64,000 nt of DNA from JAZKDW01 sp040387375 (GTDB lineage: Bacteria; Pseudomonadota; Gammaproteobacteria; Burkholderiales; Burkholderiaceae_D). Below, in pieces: positions 7,039 through 15,896 of the stretch. Location: the NCBI GenBank assembly GCA_040387375.1, contig JAZKDW010000022.1:1-64000 (forward strand). Reading direction: 5' to 3'. Position numbers and translations under genes: made by a program. Numbering within the stretch: the stretch's first letter is position 1; each line of letters opens with the position of its first letter. The notes under the pieces are model-generated. The model had not been told where the DNA came from. It made no database searches and was given only the letters and a program-made list of their open reading frames with translations.

Positions 7039-9000
7039 TTACTTTGCAAAACGTTCGCGCAATTCGGCGAATGACACCAGTTCTCCGGCGATGGCGCTGG
7101 CCGCTACGGTTGGCGGACTGGCAAGCCATACATTTCCCGGCCCCGACCTGCCGGCAAAATTCCGGTTGATCGCACTGACGGTGACCTGGCTGGATTCAGT
7201 CGACGATCCCGGGCCGCAATTGGCGCAGGCGCCGCACGCCGGCTGCAGCATCTCGGCGCCGACTTCCTCAAACGCCTTCAGGTACCCTTGTTCGATGCAG
7301 TAATCGCGCACCGCGGTGGTGCCGAACTGCAGGTACAGCTTGACATCGGGCGGCACGCGCAAACCGTGTTCAGCAGCCCATGAAAGCACCTCGTGATAAT
7401 GATCGAAATCCTCGCGCTTGCCTGCCGTGCAGGAACCGCCATACGCAATGTCGACCCGCACGCGGTTTTGCAGGTCGCCGAGCGCGATGCCATTGCCCGG
7501 ATCGCCGGGCGCGGCGACCATCGGCGTCATGCCGGCGCAGTCGATGGTGATTGTATCGGCATACACGGCATCGGCATCGCTCTGCATCCACGGCTCGAGC
7601 GTCAAGATGATGCCGCGCCGCTCGCGCAGGAAATCGACCGTTTCCTGGTCGGGTGCGACGATGCCGGTAAAGCCGCCCAGCTCGGCCGTCATGTTGGTCA
7701 GCGTGGCGCGCTCGTCGGTCGACATGGCGGTTATCGCCGAGCCGCAAAATTCGAAAGCTCTGCCGATGCCGGCGCCGGCCTTGATCTTCGGGTGCGCAAG
7801 CAGATGCAGCGCCAGATCCTTGGCGGTCACGCCGGCGCGGACAGTGCCTGCAAATTCGACGCGCAGCGATTCCGGAATCGTCAGCCGCACCGCGCCGGTC
7901 ACCATCGCGTTGGCCATGTCGGTGGTGCCGACGCCAAACGCAACGCAGCCCACCGCACCGCTGTGCGGCGTGTGCGAATCGGTGCCCGCCACCACCTGCC
8001 CGGGCAACGCGTATGTTTCCGTCATCATTGCGTGGGAAATACCCTGCGATCCGCCTTCGGCGCCGTCCAGGCCCTCCAGATAACCATGGTTGCGGATGCC
8101 GTAGTCGGCGACGAAGGCGCGGTGCGCGCCCGACAGGTGATGCACGCCGGCCATCAATCCGTTCTTCAGATGCACCGGGCTGCGGTGGGAATAGGACAGG
8201 TGGTCCTCGAACGCGATGATCGATTGCTGATCGTGCAGCGTGACCGGCTTGCCGAAAGTGGCATGCAGCATGTGCGTGCACATGCCGGTGTAATACTCGT
8301 GGATGAAGCGCCAGTCGGCGCGCACAAATCCGCCGCTGCCCGGCTGCAGCGCACCGGAAGTATCGTCGGTGCGCACCATGTGGCGCGCCAGGATTTTCTG
8401 GACCAGCGTCTGCGGCGTGCCGGAGTTTACCGGCGTTGCGATAGCCGCGATATCGCGCATCCGCTGCTGCCCGTAGCGCAGCAGGCCGCCGGCGCGCAGT
8501 ATCGCGCCCGCCAGCGCATCGCGCGAGGCGACCAGTTCTTCGATATCGATTTCCTCGCCGTTGCAGATGCGCTCGACCAGGCTGAAATCAGTGGAGGTAA
8601 AAAGGCCGACGTTATCGGCATTCTGACGGTAGATGCGTTCGAAACTTTCGGCGATCACCAGCCGGATGCCGGCCGTGCGTTCGGCCACCGGGCTATGTTC
8701 GCGCGACGAGCCCTTGCCGTAGCGTTTGCCCGCGACCGTAACGGCAAACCCGCCATTTTTCACGGCGTCGGCGCCGATCGGCAAACGCTCGCCGGCCTTC
8801 AGGCCAACGTAAGGATAACGCCCCAGCCGCTCGTCATAATTGGTCAGCACCGGAATCGGCGTGATCTCGTCGGTCGACACGTCATCACGCAAGGGACCGG
8901 CCTCGGCCAGCGTCAGGCTGCTGCCGTTGATTTGCGCGTCGATCTTGCCGGGGTCAGCGCAAAGGAAAAGAATGCGCCCGTGTAGCTTTATTGTTGTCAT
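7039..9000 (-). CDS. Aconitase-family hydro-lyase with the swivel domain at the N terminus (LeuD-LeuC order)
   Basis: Predicted [4Fe-4S] hydro-lyase of 653 residues that should dehydrate/rehydrate a 2-hydroxy di- or tricarboxylate. The swivel (LeuD-like) domain comes first (about 1-175) with its motif GKGSSREHSP near residue 95; the catalytic LeuC-like domain follows, with GTDSHTPHSGAVG and cluster cysteines in GGSCTAG and in the closely spaced PACGACANCG. In ordinary aconitase A and isopropylmalate isomerase fusions the swivel is C-terminal; swivel-first order is shared with AcnB, but the AcnB HEAT domain is absent. AGGAGA precedes the ATG by five bases. It is first in the importer operon, so it probably acts on the imported acid. 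Substrate unresolved (isopropylmalate-, methylcitrate- or aconitate-like). Confidence 0.85.
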   Translation of the reverse strand: MTTIKLHGRILFLCADPGKIDAQINGSSLTLAEAGPLRDDVSTDEITPIPVLTNYDERLGRYPYVGLKAGERLPIGADAVKNGGFAVTVAGKRYGKGSSREHSPVAERTAGIRLVIAESFERIYRQNADNVGLFTSTDFSLVERICNGEEIDIEELVASRDALAGAILRAGGLLRYGQQRMRDIAAIATPVNSGTPQTLVQKILARHMVRTDDTSGALQPGSGGFVRADWRFIHEYYTGMCTHMLHATFGKPVTLHDQQSIIAFEDHLSYSHRSPVHLKNGLMAGVHHLSGAHRAFVADYGIRNHGYLEGLDGAEGGSQGISHAMMTETYALPGQVVAGTDSHTPHSGAVGCVAFGVGTTDMANAMVTGAVRLTIPESLRVEFAGTVRAGVTAKDLALHLLAHPKIKAGAGIGRAFEFCGSAITAMSTDERATLTNMTAELGGFTGIVAPDQETVDFLRERRGIILTLEPWMQSDADAVYADTITIDCAGMTPMVAAPGDPGNGIALGDLQNRVRVDIAYGGSCTAGKREDFDHYHEVLSWAAEHGLRVPPDVKLYLQFGTTAVRDYCIEQGYLKAFEEVGAEMLQPACGACANCGPGSSTESSQVTVSAINRNFAGRSGPGNVWLASPPTVAASAIAGELVSFAELRERFAK

Positions 9001-9060
9001 GCCAGTCTCCTGGCGGATAATTTACACAAGCGGAACGGGAAAACGAAGTGCTGATTGGGA

Positions 9061-9093
9061 TGGTCAGGCATCGCTGATTGCGATGCCTGACCA
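9061..9093. other. Strong hairpin between lysR and the hydratase operon
   Basis: A perfect 14-bp stem (TGGTCAGGCATCGC and its complement) with a 5-base loop lies directly after the lysR stop. It lacks a T-run, so it may be a message-stabilising or processing element, or a weak terminator separating lysR from the operon. Confidence 0.6.
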
Positions 9094-9094
9094 G

Positions 9095-9997
9095 TCAGTT
9101 GTGCTGCGCGAGAAAATTGATCAGCGTCCTGACGGTCGGGTTCAGGTGCTCGCTGGCCCTGAATACAATAACCAGCTGGCGCCTGGCCCATGGGTCGGAA
9201 AGAGGAATCAGGCTGACATCAAGCGTATTGAGGTACATCTCGCCGACCTGATGCGGCACCACGGCGATGCCGAGGTCGGCATGCACCATCCGGCACAGGG
9301 CATCGAGGCTGCTGACACGCATTTTTATGTCCAGCACGGCGCCGAGCGCGCTGGCTTCCTGCGCAAGCTGGATGGTCAGCGCGCTTTCGCGGCGAAAACC
9401 GACAAATTTTTCCTGCAAAATGTCCGCCAGCCTGACCTGCGCCGCGCCCGCGCGTGCATGGCTGCGCGGCGCGAGCAGGGAGAGCCGGTCGGTGCGATAG
9501 TGCAGATGCTCGAACTGTTCAATCCCTTCAATCGCATTGCAGATGCCGAAATCCGCGCCGCGTTCCTCGAGAGTGTGCAGCACTTCGGCGCTGTTCTGCT
9601 CTTCGATATCCACACTCACGTCCGGGAAAATGCGCTGGAAGGCGGCAATGTCTTCAGGCAGGAACTGGACGATCGAGCCCATATTGGCAACCATTTTTAC
9701 ATTGCCTTTTGCACCCGCAACAAATTGCGACAGCTCGGCGCCCAGCGCTTCGATGTTCGCGATCACGGCAAGCGCGTGGCGCAGCACCGTGTCGCCGACC
9801 GGGGTCACTGAAATGCCGCGCGACTGCCGCTCGATGACCGGCAGGCCTATGATGGTTTCGATATCGGCAATGCGGCGGCTGACTGCCGATGGCGCGATGA
9901 ATTCACGCTCCGCGGCACGCGCGATATTCCGTTCCTGGCACACCGCGACAAACAGGCGCAATGAGGTCAGGTCGAGTTTCTTGAGAAGGTTGTCCAT
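9095..9997 (-). CDS. LysR-family transcriptional regulator
   Basis: LysR-type regulator of 300 residues. The N-terminal winged helix-turn-helix (about 7-66) shows the family pattern LTSLRLFVAVCQERNIARAA..., APSAVSRRIADIE and LPVIERQSRGISVTPVG; the rest is the effector-binding domain. MDNLLKK at 9997 is chosen because the helix-turn-helix begins a few residues later, as usual. It is encoded upstream of, and in the same direction as, the hydratase/importer operon rather than divergently, so it may be part of the same transcript. Its effector is probably the substrate of that operon. Confidence 0.9.
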   Translation of the reverse strand: MDNLLKKLDLTSLRLFVAVCQERNIARAAEREFIAPSAVSRRIADIETIIGLPVIERQSRGISVTPVGDTVLRHALAVIANIEALGAELSQFVAGAKGNVKMVANMGSIVQFLPEDIAAFQRIFPDVSVDIEEQNSAEVLHTLEERGADFGICNAIEGIEQFEHLHYRTDRLSLLAPRSHARAGAAQVRLADILQEKFVGFRRESALTIQLAQEASALGAVLDIKMRVSSLDALCRMVHADLGIAVVPHQVGEMYLNTLDVSLIPLSDPWARRQLVIVFRASEHLNPTVRTLINFLAQHN

Positions 9998-10179
9998 GTT
10001 GGCCTGGCTGAATTGAATGGAGATTTTGTTTCCTACCGGAATTCTACTATCCGCCAAGGCGTGTTACGGAATCAATGTAAGCCTCTTCCTACAATCAAAT
10101 GCGAACCGCGCCGACATTCCGGTTCGGCTGATTCTCCGATAATGGACGCATGGGTTTACATACAGCCATCCAAAAGCCC

Positions 10180-10272
10180 CCTGGCGGAAGACCGTGTAGC
10201 CTTCCACCCAATCACCAGCTGCCAGATTTGTCATACGGTGAAAGACGCTGCGGCTTTCCCCTCTACCTGTTG
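10180..10272. repeat. Degenerate two-armed palindromic repeat (REPIN-like, type A arms)
   Basis: Left arm GTAGCCTTCCACC, linker AATCACCAGCTGCCAGATTTG and right arm GGTGAAAGACGCTGCGGCTT...CTCTACC. It matches the well-preserved copy at 23,032-23,126 in order and spacing but with many substitutions. It occupies the leader region between lysR and the diiron gene (10,058-10,319), where nothing else was recognised. Confidence 0.6.
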
Positions 10273-10319
10273 CGCCTGCCTTCGCAGGGTAGCCTCAAAA
10301 AATTCAACTGAAGGAATCC

Positions 10320-11792
10320 ATGATGTCCAATCTAGCGCATGCGTCGCCTTCGCATGACCATGTAAGCGTACCCCGGCACAAATACGCGTCGAAAAACATT
10401 TATCAGCTCCTGAGCAAGGATGCGCCGGATAACGCGGACCGCGACCTTGCACGCAAGTATCTCGCGCAGCAGCTTGCGGCCACCCGCACGTATGCCGGCG
10501 ATCTGCCTGCGGACGACAATGTTCTGGCAGAGTGGATATCGCGTAACACCGAGGCGGTAGGTCATGCGTACCGCGAGTATCTGGCCGAGCGGAAGAACGG
10601 CGCGCCGCGCCGCTACTTCAGCAATAAATCCCACGCGCTGTATTTCCTGAAATCGGTTGCGCCGTCCAAACTGGTTGACGGCTCATGGCTGTACGGCCTG
10701 CTGCAACGCTGGGACGATCCGGATTTTTATGAACTGATCAGGATCTACCTCGAAGAACTGGGTGACGGCGTACCCGAGAAAAACCATGTGGTGCTTTATA
10801 AGAAACTGCTGGCGACCCACGGTTGCGGCCAATGGGAAAACCTGAGCGACGAGCACTTCGTCCAGGGCGCCATCCAGCTGTCCCTGGCCTATGATGCCGG
10901 ACATTTTTTGCCAGAGCTGATCGGCTACAACCTGGGTTATGAGCAGTTGCCGCTGCATCTGCTGATCACGGCCTTCGAGCTCAACGAACTCGGCATCGAC
11001 CCGTATTACTTCACCCTGCACGTCACGGTCGACAGCGCCGGCACCGGCCATGCGCAAAAGGCGCTGCAGGGCTTGCAGCGCCTGATGCCCCGCGTCGGCG
11101 ACAAGCGCGCGTTTTACCGCCGGGTGATGGATGGCTATAAGCTGAATGACCTGGGCGCCAGCACGACCTCGGTGATCACATCGTTTGACCTCGAAACCGA
11201 ACTGATCGGGATCCTCGCCGCAAAAAGCGTGGTCGGAAAAAACATGCATTCGGATTATTGCAGGGTCGCGGGCCGCACGGTCAACGACTGGCTGTCGGTT
11301 CCGGAACAGATTCCTGATTTCTTGCAGAGTCTGGAAAGCGCGGGCTGGATCAAGCGCGGCGAGGATGTGGAGAACAGCCGGTTCTGGCGTCTCATCCAGG
11401 GCGAGCGGGCGGAAATGTTCGGCGTCTTCAGTGCGTACGAGCAGCAGGTACTGCGCGACTGGATTGCGGCGCCGCGAGAAAACGCCTTTGTGCCGCCACG
11501 AGTTGCGACCCACCGCGCAAAGCAGCGCAGCCTTGGCATACTCGGCCAGCACAGCGCACGGCAGCACCGCCCCGCAGAGACACGTGGCATCATTCGCCAT
11601 GCGTTTCCGCGGGACGACCTTGACGACCAGGAATTCGGTTCCGACTTGCGCCTGCTGGAAGCCCGTATCGCCATGTTCGACAACAAGGAAGAAGCGATGC
11701 AGGCATTGACGGCACTGATGTCGCCCGCGGCCCACCATACGTCCGCCGGTCTCATGGCGACGCGGGTATTCATACGGCTCCTGGATCGGTAA
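10320..11792 (+). CDS. Iron-containing redox enzyme, haem-oxygenase-like diiron (HDO) family
   Basis: A 490-residue protein of the haem-oxygenase-like diiron oxidase family (UndA and SznF are relatives with known chemistry). The helical core spans about 120-275. It holds PELIGYNLGYEQLP (E199 and E208 as candidate ligands) and, near its end, LHVTVDSAGTGHA, giving H234, D238 and H244, the usual late His-Asp-His ligand trio of this fold. The 60-residue N-terminal and about 200-residue C-terminal parts have no recognised domain. GAAGGA precedes the tandem ATGATG by about five bases. No biosynthetic partner is adjacent: the next gene is a histidine kinase. Family members oxidise fatty acids or amino-acid-derived substrates, so the reaction here cannot be predicted. 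Confidence 0.75.
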   Translation: MMSNLAHASPSHDHVSVPRHKYASKNIYQLLSKDAPDNADRDLARKYLAQQLAATRTYAGDLPADDNVLAEWISRNTEAVGHAYREYLAERKNGAPRRYFSNKSHALYFLKSVAPSKLVDGSWLYGLLQRWDDPDFYELIRIYLEELGDGVPEKNHVVLYKKLLATHGCGQWENLSDEHFVQGAIQLSLAYDAGHFLPELIGYNLGYEQLPLHLLITAFELNELGIDPYYFTLHVTVDSAGTGHAQKALQGLQRLMPRVGDKRAFYRRVMDGYKLNDLGASTTSVITSFDLETELIGILAAKSVVGKNMHSDYCRVAGRTVNDWLSVPEQIPDFLQSLESAGWIKRGEDVENSRFWRLIQGERAEMFGVFSAYEQQVLRDWIAAPRENAFVPPRVATHRAKQRSLGILGQHSARQHRPAETRGIIRHAFPRDDLDDQEFGSDLRLLEARIAMFDNKEEAMQALTALMSPAAHHTSAGLMATRVFIRLLDR

Positions 11793-11863
11793 TACGTGGC
11801 AGAATAGCCGATGTCAGGCATTGTTGCGCACGCTGCCGCTGACGGCCCCAAAAAGGAGGATGG

Positions 11864-13060
11864 ATGGACGATTTGATAACTGCGGACATAGCGGCCGTGC
11901 AATCCATTAGTGCGGTGCCTGTGATCATGCGCGTTCTGGCGGAAACAACGGGGCTGCGCTTTGTATGTGTTGCTCGCGTAACGCCTGAATCATGGACTAC
12001 CTGCGCCGTCCTGGACAGCATCGGGTTTGGCCTCAATCCAGGCGATGAACTGGATATTGCCACGACCATTTGCAACGAGGTCCGTGCCAACAATGCCGCT
12101 GTCATTATTGATAAGGTCAGTACGGACAAGATTTATCATAATCACCCCACGCCCGAGAAATATGGCTTCGAAAGCTACTTTTCGATTCCCATCTATCGGG
12201 CTGGCGGAGAGTTTTTTGGAACATTGTGCGGCCTCGATTCCCGTCCCGCGCACCTGTCCACACCTAAAATTCGTGACACCCTGTTTTTATTCGCCGATCT
12301 TATATCGCGCCAGCTGGAGGCGGAAAATCGCTTGACTGCCAGCGATTCGGCTCTGCGGGACGAACGCGAAACATCCGAGCTGCGTGAGCAATTCATCGCG
12401 GTGCTTGGCCACGATTTGCGTACGCCCTTGTCATCAATCGTATTTGGCGTGGAAGTATTGAAACAGCTTTCGATTGGCGAAAAAGCCAACACGATCGTGC
12501 AACGGATCGAGCGCAGCGGCAGACGTATTACCAGCCTTGTTGACGATGTCATGGATTTCACGCGCGGCAGAATGGGGGGCGGCATGCCGCTTGCACTGCG
12601 GGAGAGCAGTGAACTGGGTAGTCATCTGCATCATGTGATAGAAGAAATCAAGAGCGCTCATGGCAATCGCATCATCCGTGTCGACATCGAACTTGACGGG
12701 AGTGTGTTCTGCGATCAGGACCGCATTGCGCAGTTGCTGTCGAATTTGCTGTTGAATGCATTGGTCCATGGACAGTTGGACAAACCGGTTGCGGTGTCCG
12801 CAAGCCGTGTCAATAGCCTGCTGACGATCACCGTGTCAAACGCCGGACCGCCTATTCCTACTGAGACGATGTCGCGGCTGTTCCAACCTTTCTGGCGCGG
12901 CACCGGTGAGAAAAAATCCGCCGGCCTTGGCCTGGGTTTGTATATTGCCTCTGAAATTGCCCGATCCCATAACGGCACGCTCGGCGTCATCTCGGATACC
13001 GAAGCCACCACGTTCACGTTCACCACAAACCTCGCGCGCAATCCGGCGACCGCGCCGTAG
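11864..13060 (+). CDS. GAF-domain sensor histidine kinase (orphan)
   Basis: Soluble histidine kinase of 398 residues. An N-terminal GAF domain (about 10-150) is followed by a short coiled-coil linker, the dimerisation/phosphoacceptor helix with LGHDLRTPLSS (H183), and the HATPase domain with N box LLSNLLLNALVHG, SNAGPPIP and G box GLGLGLYIASEIARSH. No transmembrane segment is evident, so it senses a cytoplasmic signal. AGGAGG lies four bases before the ATG. No response-regulator gene is adjacent, so its partner is encoded elsewhere. Whether it is functionally tied to the diiron gene 71 bases upstream is unknown. Confidence 0.9.
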   Translation: MDDLITADIAAVQSISAVPVIMRVLAETTGLRFVCVARVTPESWTTCAVLDSIGFGLNPGDELDIATTICNEVRANNAAVIIDKVSTDKIYHNHPTPEKYGFESYFSIPIYRAGGEFFGTLCGLDSRPAHLSTPKIRDTLFLFADLISRQLEAENRLTASDSALRDERETSELREQFIAVLGHDLRTPLSSIVFGVEVLKQLSIGEKANTIVQRIERSGRRITSLVDDVMDFTRGRMGGGMPLALRESSELGSHLHHVIEEIKSAHGNRIIRVDIELDGSVFCDQDRIAQLLSNLLLNALVHGQLDKPVAVSASRVNSLLTITVSNAGPPIPTETMSRLFQPFWRGTGEKKSAGLGLGLYIASEIARSHNGTLGVISDTEATTFTFTTNLARNPATAP

Positions 13061-13121
13061 CAACTGCGCCGCGCAGCTTCAACGTTTCCGGATTGAGCAA
13101 GCCGGGATACGAAGGGATGTT

Positions 13122-14480
13122 TCATTCGGCATGCATTTTCCTATGCATGCGCTGCAGCCCGAACCACACGGCGACCGCCGCGACAGGCACCAGCAGACCG
13201 GTGCCGATTTCCATATTGATCGGCAGGCCGGCTGCCTTGAGCGCCTTGCCGGCATAACTGGCCAGGCCGACCATATAGTATGAGATCGCCGCGACCGAGA
13301 GTCCCTCCACCGCTTGCTGCAGCCTGAGCTGCTGCGCCGCGCGCGCGTTCATCGATTGCAGGATCTGGCGGTTCTGCTGCTCCTGGACGATGCCGACACG
13401 AGTGCGCAGCAAGTCGTTGGTATTGGCAATGCGCCGCGCCAGCGCTTCCTGGCGGCTGGCGACCGCTTCACAGGTATTCATTGCGGGCTTCAGGCGGCGA
13501 TCCATGAATTCACCGATGGTCGGGATGCCCTCGATGCGCGTCTCGCGCAGTTCGTCGACCCGCGCATGCACCAGCTGAAAATAAGCCTGCGACGCGGAAA
13601 ATCGATAGTTATTGTCGAGCGAAAGCTTTTCAGTGCGTGCTGCAAGCCGGGTAATGTTGCCAAGCAGGGCCTGCTCCTGGTCGACCGCGGGCCCGGCCTT
13701 TCCGGCCGAGGTGACGCCGATTGCCTCGTCGGCATCCACCATGGCGGCAGTCAGCGTGGCCAGCTTTCCTTCCACATCATTCAGTACCGGCGCCGCGCGC
13801 TGCGCATACGGCAGGCCGAGCAATGCCATCATCCGGTAGGTTTCGATTTCCAGCACACGCTGGACCAGGCGGCCTGCCTGCTGTTCGCGCAATCCGACGT
13901 CGCGCACCACAAAGCGGCTGAAACCATCTGCCTGGATCAGGAAATCCGTCCACACTTCGCCGCCCTGCAGGACCTGGCTGCCGACCATCATGTTGCCGTC
14001 GAAAATACGGCGCAGGTCCTGGGAGAATTGTTCGCCTGGCGTGTCGCTGGCGTCGAGCACGACGTGAGCAGCCACCATGATTTTTCCCTGCAGGCTCAAT
14101 AACCATTCCTGCGGAACGTGGAACAGCGGCGCGCGTGTGAACGCTTCAGCCACCGGGATGCCCTCCTCGTGGTGCCGGGCAAATGTGTAGGTGGAAAACT
14201 CGGTGTGGCATTCCCACTTCAGGCGAAAGCGTCCGAAGTCATGGTAAAAATGCTTGGCGTCGATCGCTGGCGCGGCCACGCCGAAACGCGTACAGAAGGC
14301 AGCAAGCATTGCATGCTGCGTCGCCAGGTCAGGCCCCCCGGGCTTGGCGCCAATTTGCGCATAGACTGCAAGATGACTGATGCTTTCCGGCGCATTGAGC
14401 CGCAGGAACGGCCGTGAGTGAACCTCCGCAGCGAGCGGAATACGCAATGCATGATTCAGGCTTGAGTAGTTCATTGGCAT
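13122..14480 (-). CDS. DUF3422 family membrane-anchored protein
   Basis: About 452 residues matching the DUF3422 family of proteobacteria, whose function is unknown. Hallmarks are the N-terminal HSRPF motif (EVHSRPFLRL), a soluble domain rich in conserved aromatic residues (HTEFSTYTF), a long helical/coiled-coil region and a C-terminal hydrophobic pair (about 405-445) ending in a short basic cytoplasmic tail. The start at 14480 (MPMNYSS) is preferred over 14567, though ATG 14474 is equally possible. Monocistronic; no functional context. Confidence 0.85.
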   Translation of the reverse strand: MPMNYSSLNHALRIPLAAEVHSRPFLRLNAPESISHLAVYAQIGAKPGGPDLATQHAMLAAFCTRFGVAAPAIDAKHFYHDFGRFRLKWECHTEFSTYTFARHHEEGIPVAEAFTRAPLFHVPQEWLLSLQGKIMVAAHVVLDASDTPGEQFSQDLRRIFDGNMMVGSQVLQGGEVWTDFLIQADGFSRFVVRDVGLREQQAGRLVQRVLEIETYRMMALLGLPYAQRAAPVLNDVEGKLATLTAAMVDADEAIGVTSAGKAGPAVDQEQALLGNITRLAARTEKLSLDNNYRFSASQAYFQLVHARVDELRETRIEGIPTIGEFMDRRLKPAMNTCEAVASRQEALARRIANTNDLLRTRVGIVQEQQNRQILQSMNARAAQQLRLQQAVEGLSVAAISYYMVGLASYAGKALKAAGLPINMEIGTGLLVPVAAVAVWFGLQRMHRKMHAE

Positions 14481-14567
14481 GGGCTTCTGAATGTTTTTAC
14501 TGAATAAGTGATGCAACTGTAACAAATTAACCGTTACGGTAAACACGGAAAGCGCCTTGCGAGACAA

Positions 14568-14990
14568 AATGCCGCACTAAAATTTATCTGTTCATGCTGA
14601 CAGGCTACGTTCAGGTGCCGGCCCGGGCACTCGCCCGCCGAACTTGACGACGATGCACCGGCTGCTTCAGAAGTTCGTAGGGTGAAAAAATTCCATGGCA
14701 TGACTTGCGAGGCTTCAATGTACCCGGCAGACTGCTGAAATATCGCCCCGGCAAGTCACGCTTTTTTTCAATTTTCATGCGACATCAATCTGGATTATCA
14801 CGTCACTCTTTGAGTCGTCTCAAGCGATCCAATGTTGGAAATACCAAATCGTTCGGATCGGTGACAGTATTGAATCGTGGCTGTGAGCCTGTTGCCATTG
14901 CGAGATGGCAAGGCTAGTCACATTCGGCTATCAGACGTAGTGATTTGTCTGGTCAACTTTTGCTTTCCACATACAACAAGGAGTATGGAA
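14568..14990. other. Intergenic region upstream of the small secreted peptide
   Basis: No convincing gene. It contains an 8-bp inverted repeat TGACTTGC (14701) / GCAAGTCA (14751-14758) enclosing about 42 bases and followed by CGCTTTTTTT, which could be a weak terminator or the 3' end of a small RNA. The promoter of the peptide cassette should lie in 14,770-14,980, which is comparatively AT-rich. Confidence 0.4.
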
Positions 14991-15224
14991 ATGAAACCTC
15001 GTTTACTTTCATTGGCACCTCTCGGCGTGTTTGCCATTGTCGCCAGCAGTGCCATTGCTGCCCCGGTCAAACTGACCAGTGCGCAGATGGATCAGGTCGT
15101 CGCTGGAGCTATTACTCCGGTCAAGGAAAACAATGGCGGCAACACGCCCAACGGGACTGCTAACGGTGTGCCGACCGTGAACAAGAACCCGGCCGGAAAA
15201 GCGCCTGCAGGACAAAACAAATAA
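14991..15224 (+). CDS. Small secreted peptide with an LTSAQMDQVVAG motif
   Basis: A 77-residue exported protein. A signal peptide (MKPRLLSLAPLG..., cleavage near AIAA at 23-25) leads directly into KLTSAQMDQVVAG, a motif resembling the leader/start segments of many small secreted bacterial peptides (L-T-x-A-Q-M/L-D-x-V-x-A-G). The last 40 residues are low-complexity and rich in Asn, Gly, Pro and Lys. AAGGAG seven bases upstream selects this ATG over the one six bases earlier. A C39 protease and an outer-membrane barrel follow, so it is the probable cargo or substrate of the cassette. An intercistronic hairpin separates it from the protease gene. Confidence 0.7.
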   Translation: MKPRLLSLAPLGVFAIVASSAIAAPVKLTSAQMDQVVAGAITPVKENNGGNTPNGTANGVPTVNKNPAGKAPAGQNK

Positions 15225-15246
15225 AATTAACGACTCCTTCCAGGGA

Positions 15247-15268
15247 CTGGAACACCGGAAGGTTCCAG
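15247..15268 (+). other. Intercistronic hairpin after the peptide gene
   Basis: CTGGAAC / GTTCCAG form a perfect 7-bp stem around an 8-base loop, with no T-run, in the 123-base gap between peptide and protease genes. It could stabilise the peptide message or limit read-through so that the peptide is made in excess. Confidence 0.5.
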
Positions 15269-15347
15269 GTAAAAAGTAAATCGCCATTACCAACCAGGGC
15301 CATGGCGTAGCCAGACATCGTAGACATCGACCAAGCGGAGACTCATC

Positions 15348-15896
15348 TTGCGATCCAGCACATCAGGAAGCATCTTTGCTTTCCTTCTCTGCACCGCCTT
15401 GCTGTTGTCTGCTTCTGCCATGGCTCAGGAAAGGAGCGGCCGCGTGCGCTCGCTGGCGGAAATCCGGTATGAAAGCGTGATCCCGCAACAGTGGGACACC
15501 AGTTGTGGCGCGGCCGCATTGGCCACGCTGCTGTCATACGATCTGCAAGACAAGGTGACAGAACGGCAGGTGGCGACCGCCATGCTGCATCGGACCGACC
15601 CCATCCGCGTACGCACGCGCGGCGGCTTCTCGCTGCTCAATATGCAGGAGTATGCGGCGATGCGCGGTTATCAGGCCGATGGCTACGGCGATCTCAGTCT
15701 GGGCGATCTTGCGACATTGCTGCCTGCGATCGTACCCGTTGAATTTCATGGCTATGATCATTTTGTCGTCGTCCGTAAAATCGAACAAGATCAGGTGTTC
15801 TTTGCCGATCCTGCCTTTGGGCGGCGCACGATTTCGGCGCCAGCCTTTGAGCAGGCCTGGAACGGCAAAATCGCGTTCGTCGTCACTCGCAAATGA
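15348..15896 (+). CDS. Periplasmic C39-family cysteine peptidase (FapD-like)
   Basis: A 182-residue exported papain-like peptidase of family C39. A signal peptide ends near SAMAQ (26). The active site is complete: oxyanion Gln Q47, nucleophile C53 in DTSCGAAALATLL, H138 in GYDHFVVV and D154 in FADPAFG. Unlike bacteriocin exporters it is not fused to an ABC transporter; stand-alone periplasmic C39 proteases next to an outer-membrane barrel are known in the Fap amyloid operon (FapD). The start is TTG at 15348, supported by GGAG seven bases upstream; no in-frame ATG precedes the signal peptide. The stop overlaps the next start by four bases (ATGA), so the two are translationally coupled. Confidence 0.85.
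   Translation: MRSSTSGSIFAFLLCTALLLSASAMAQERSGRVRSLAEIRYESVIPQQWDTSCGAAALATLLSYDLQDKVTERQVATAMLHRTDPIRVRTRGGFSLLNMQEYAAMRGYQADGYGDLSLGDLATLLPAIVPVEFHGYDHFVVVRKIEQDQVFFADPAFGRRTISAPAFEQAWNGKIAFVVTRK

Noticed and set aside
7393..8985. 530-codon plus-strand frame opposite the aconitase-family gene
   Set aside because: Shadow of a real gene; no motif, no RBS and typical antisense composition.
14877..14990. Longer start for the small secreted peptide
   Set aside because: The extension has no RBS and would bury the signal peptide; AAGGAG is correctly placed only for ATG 14,991.
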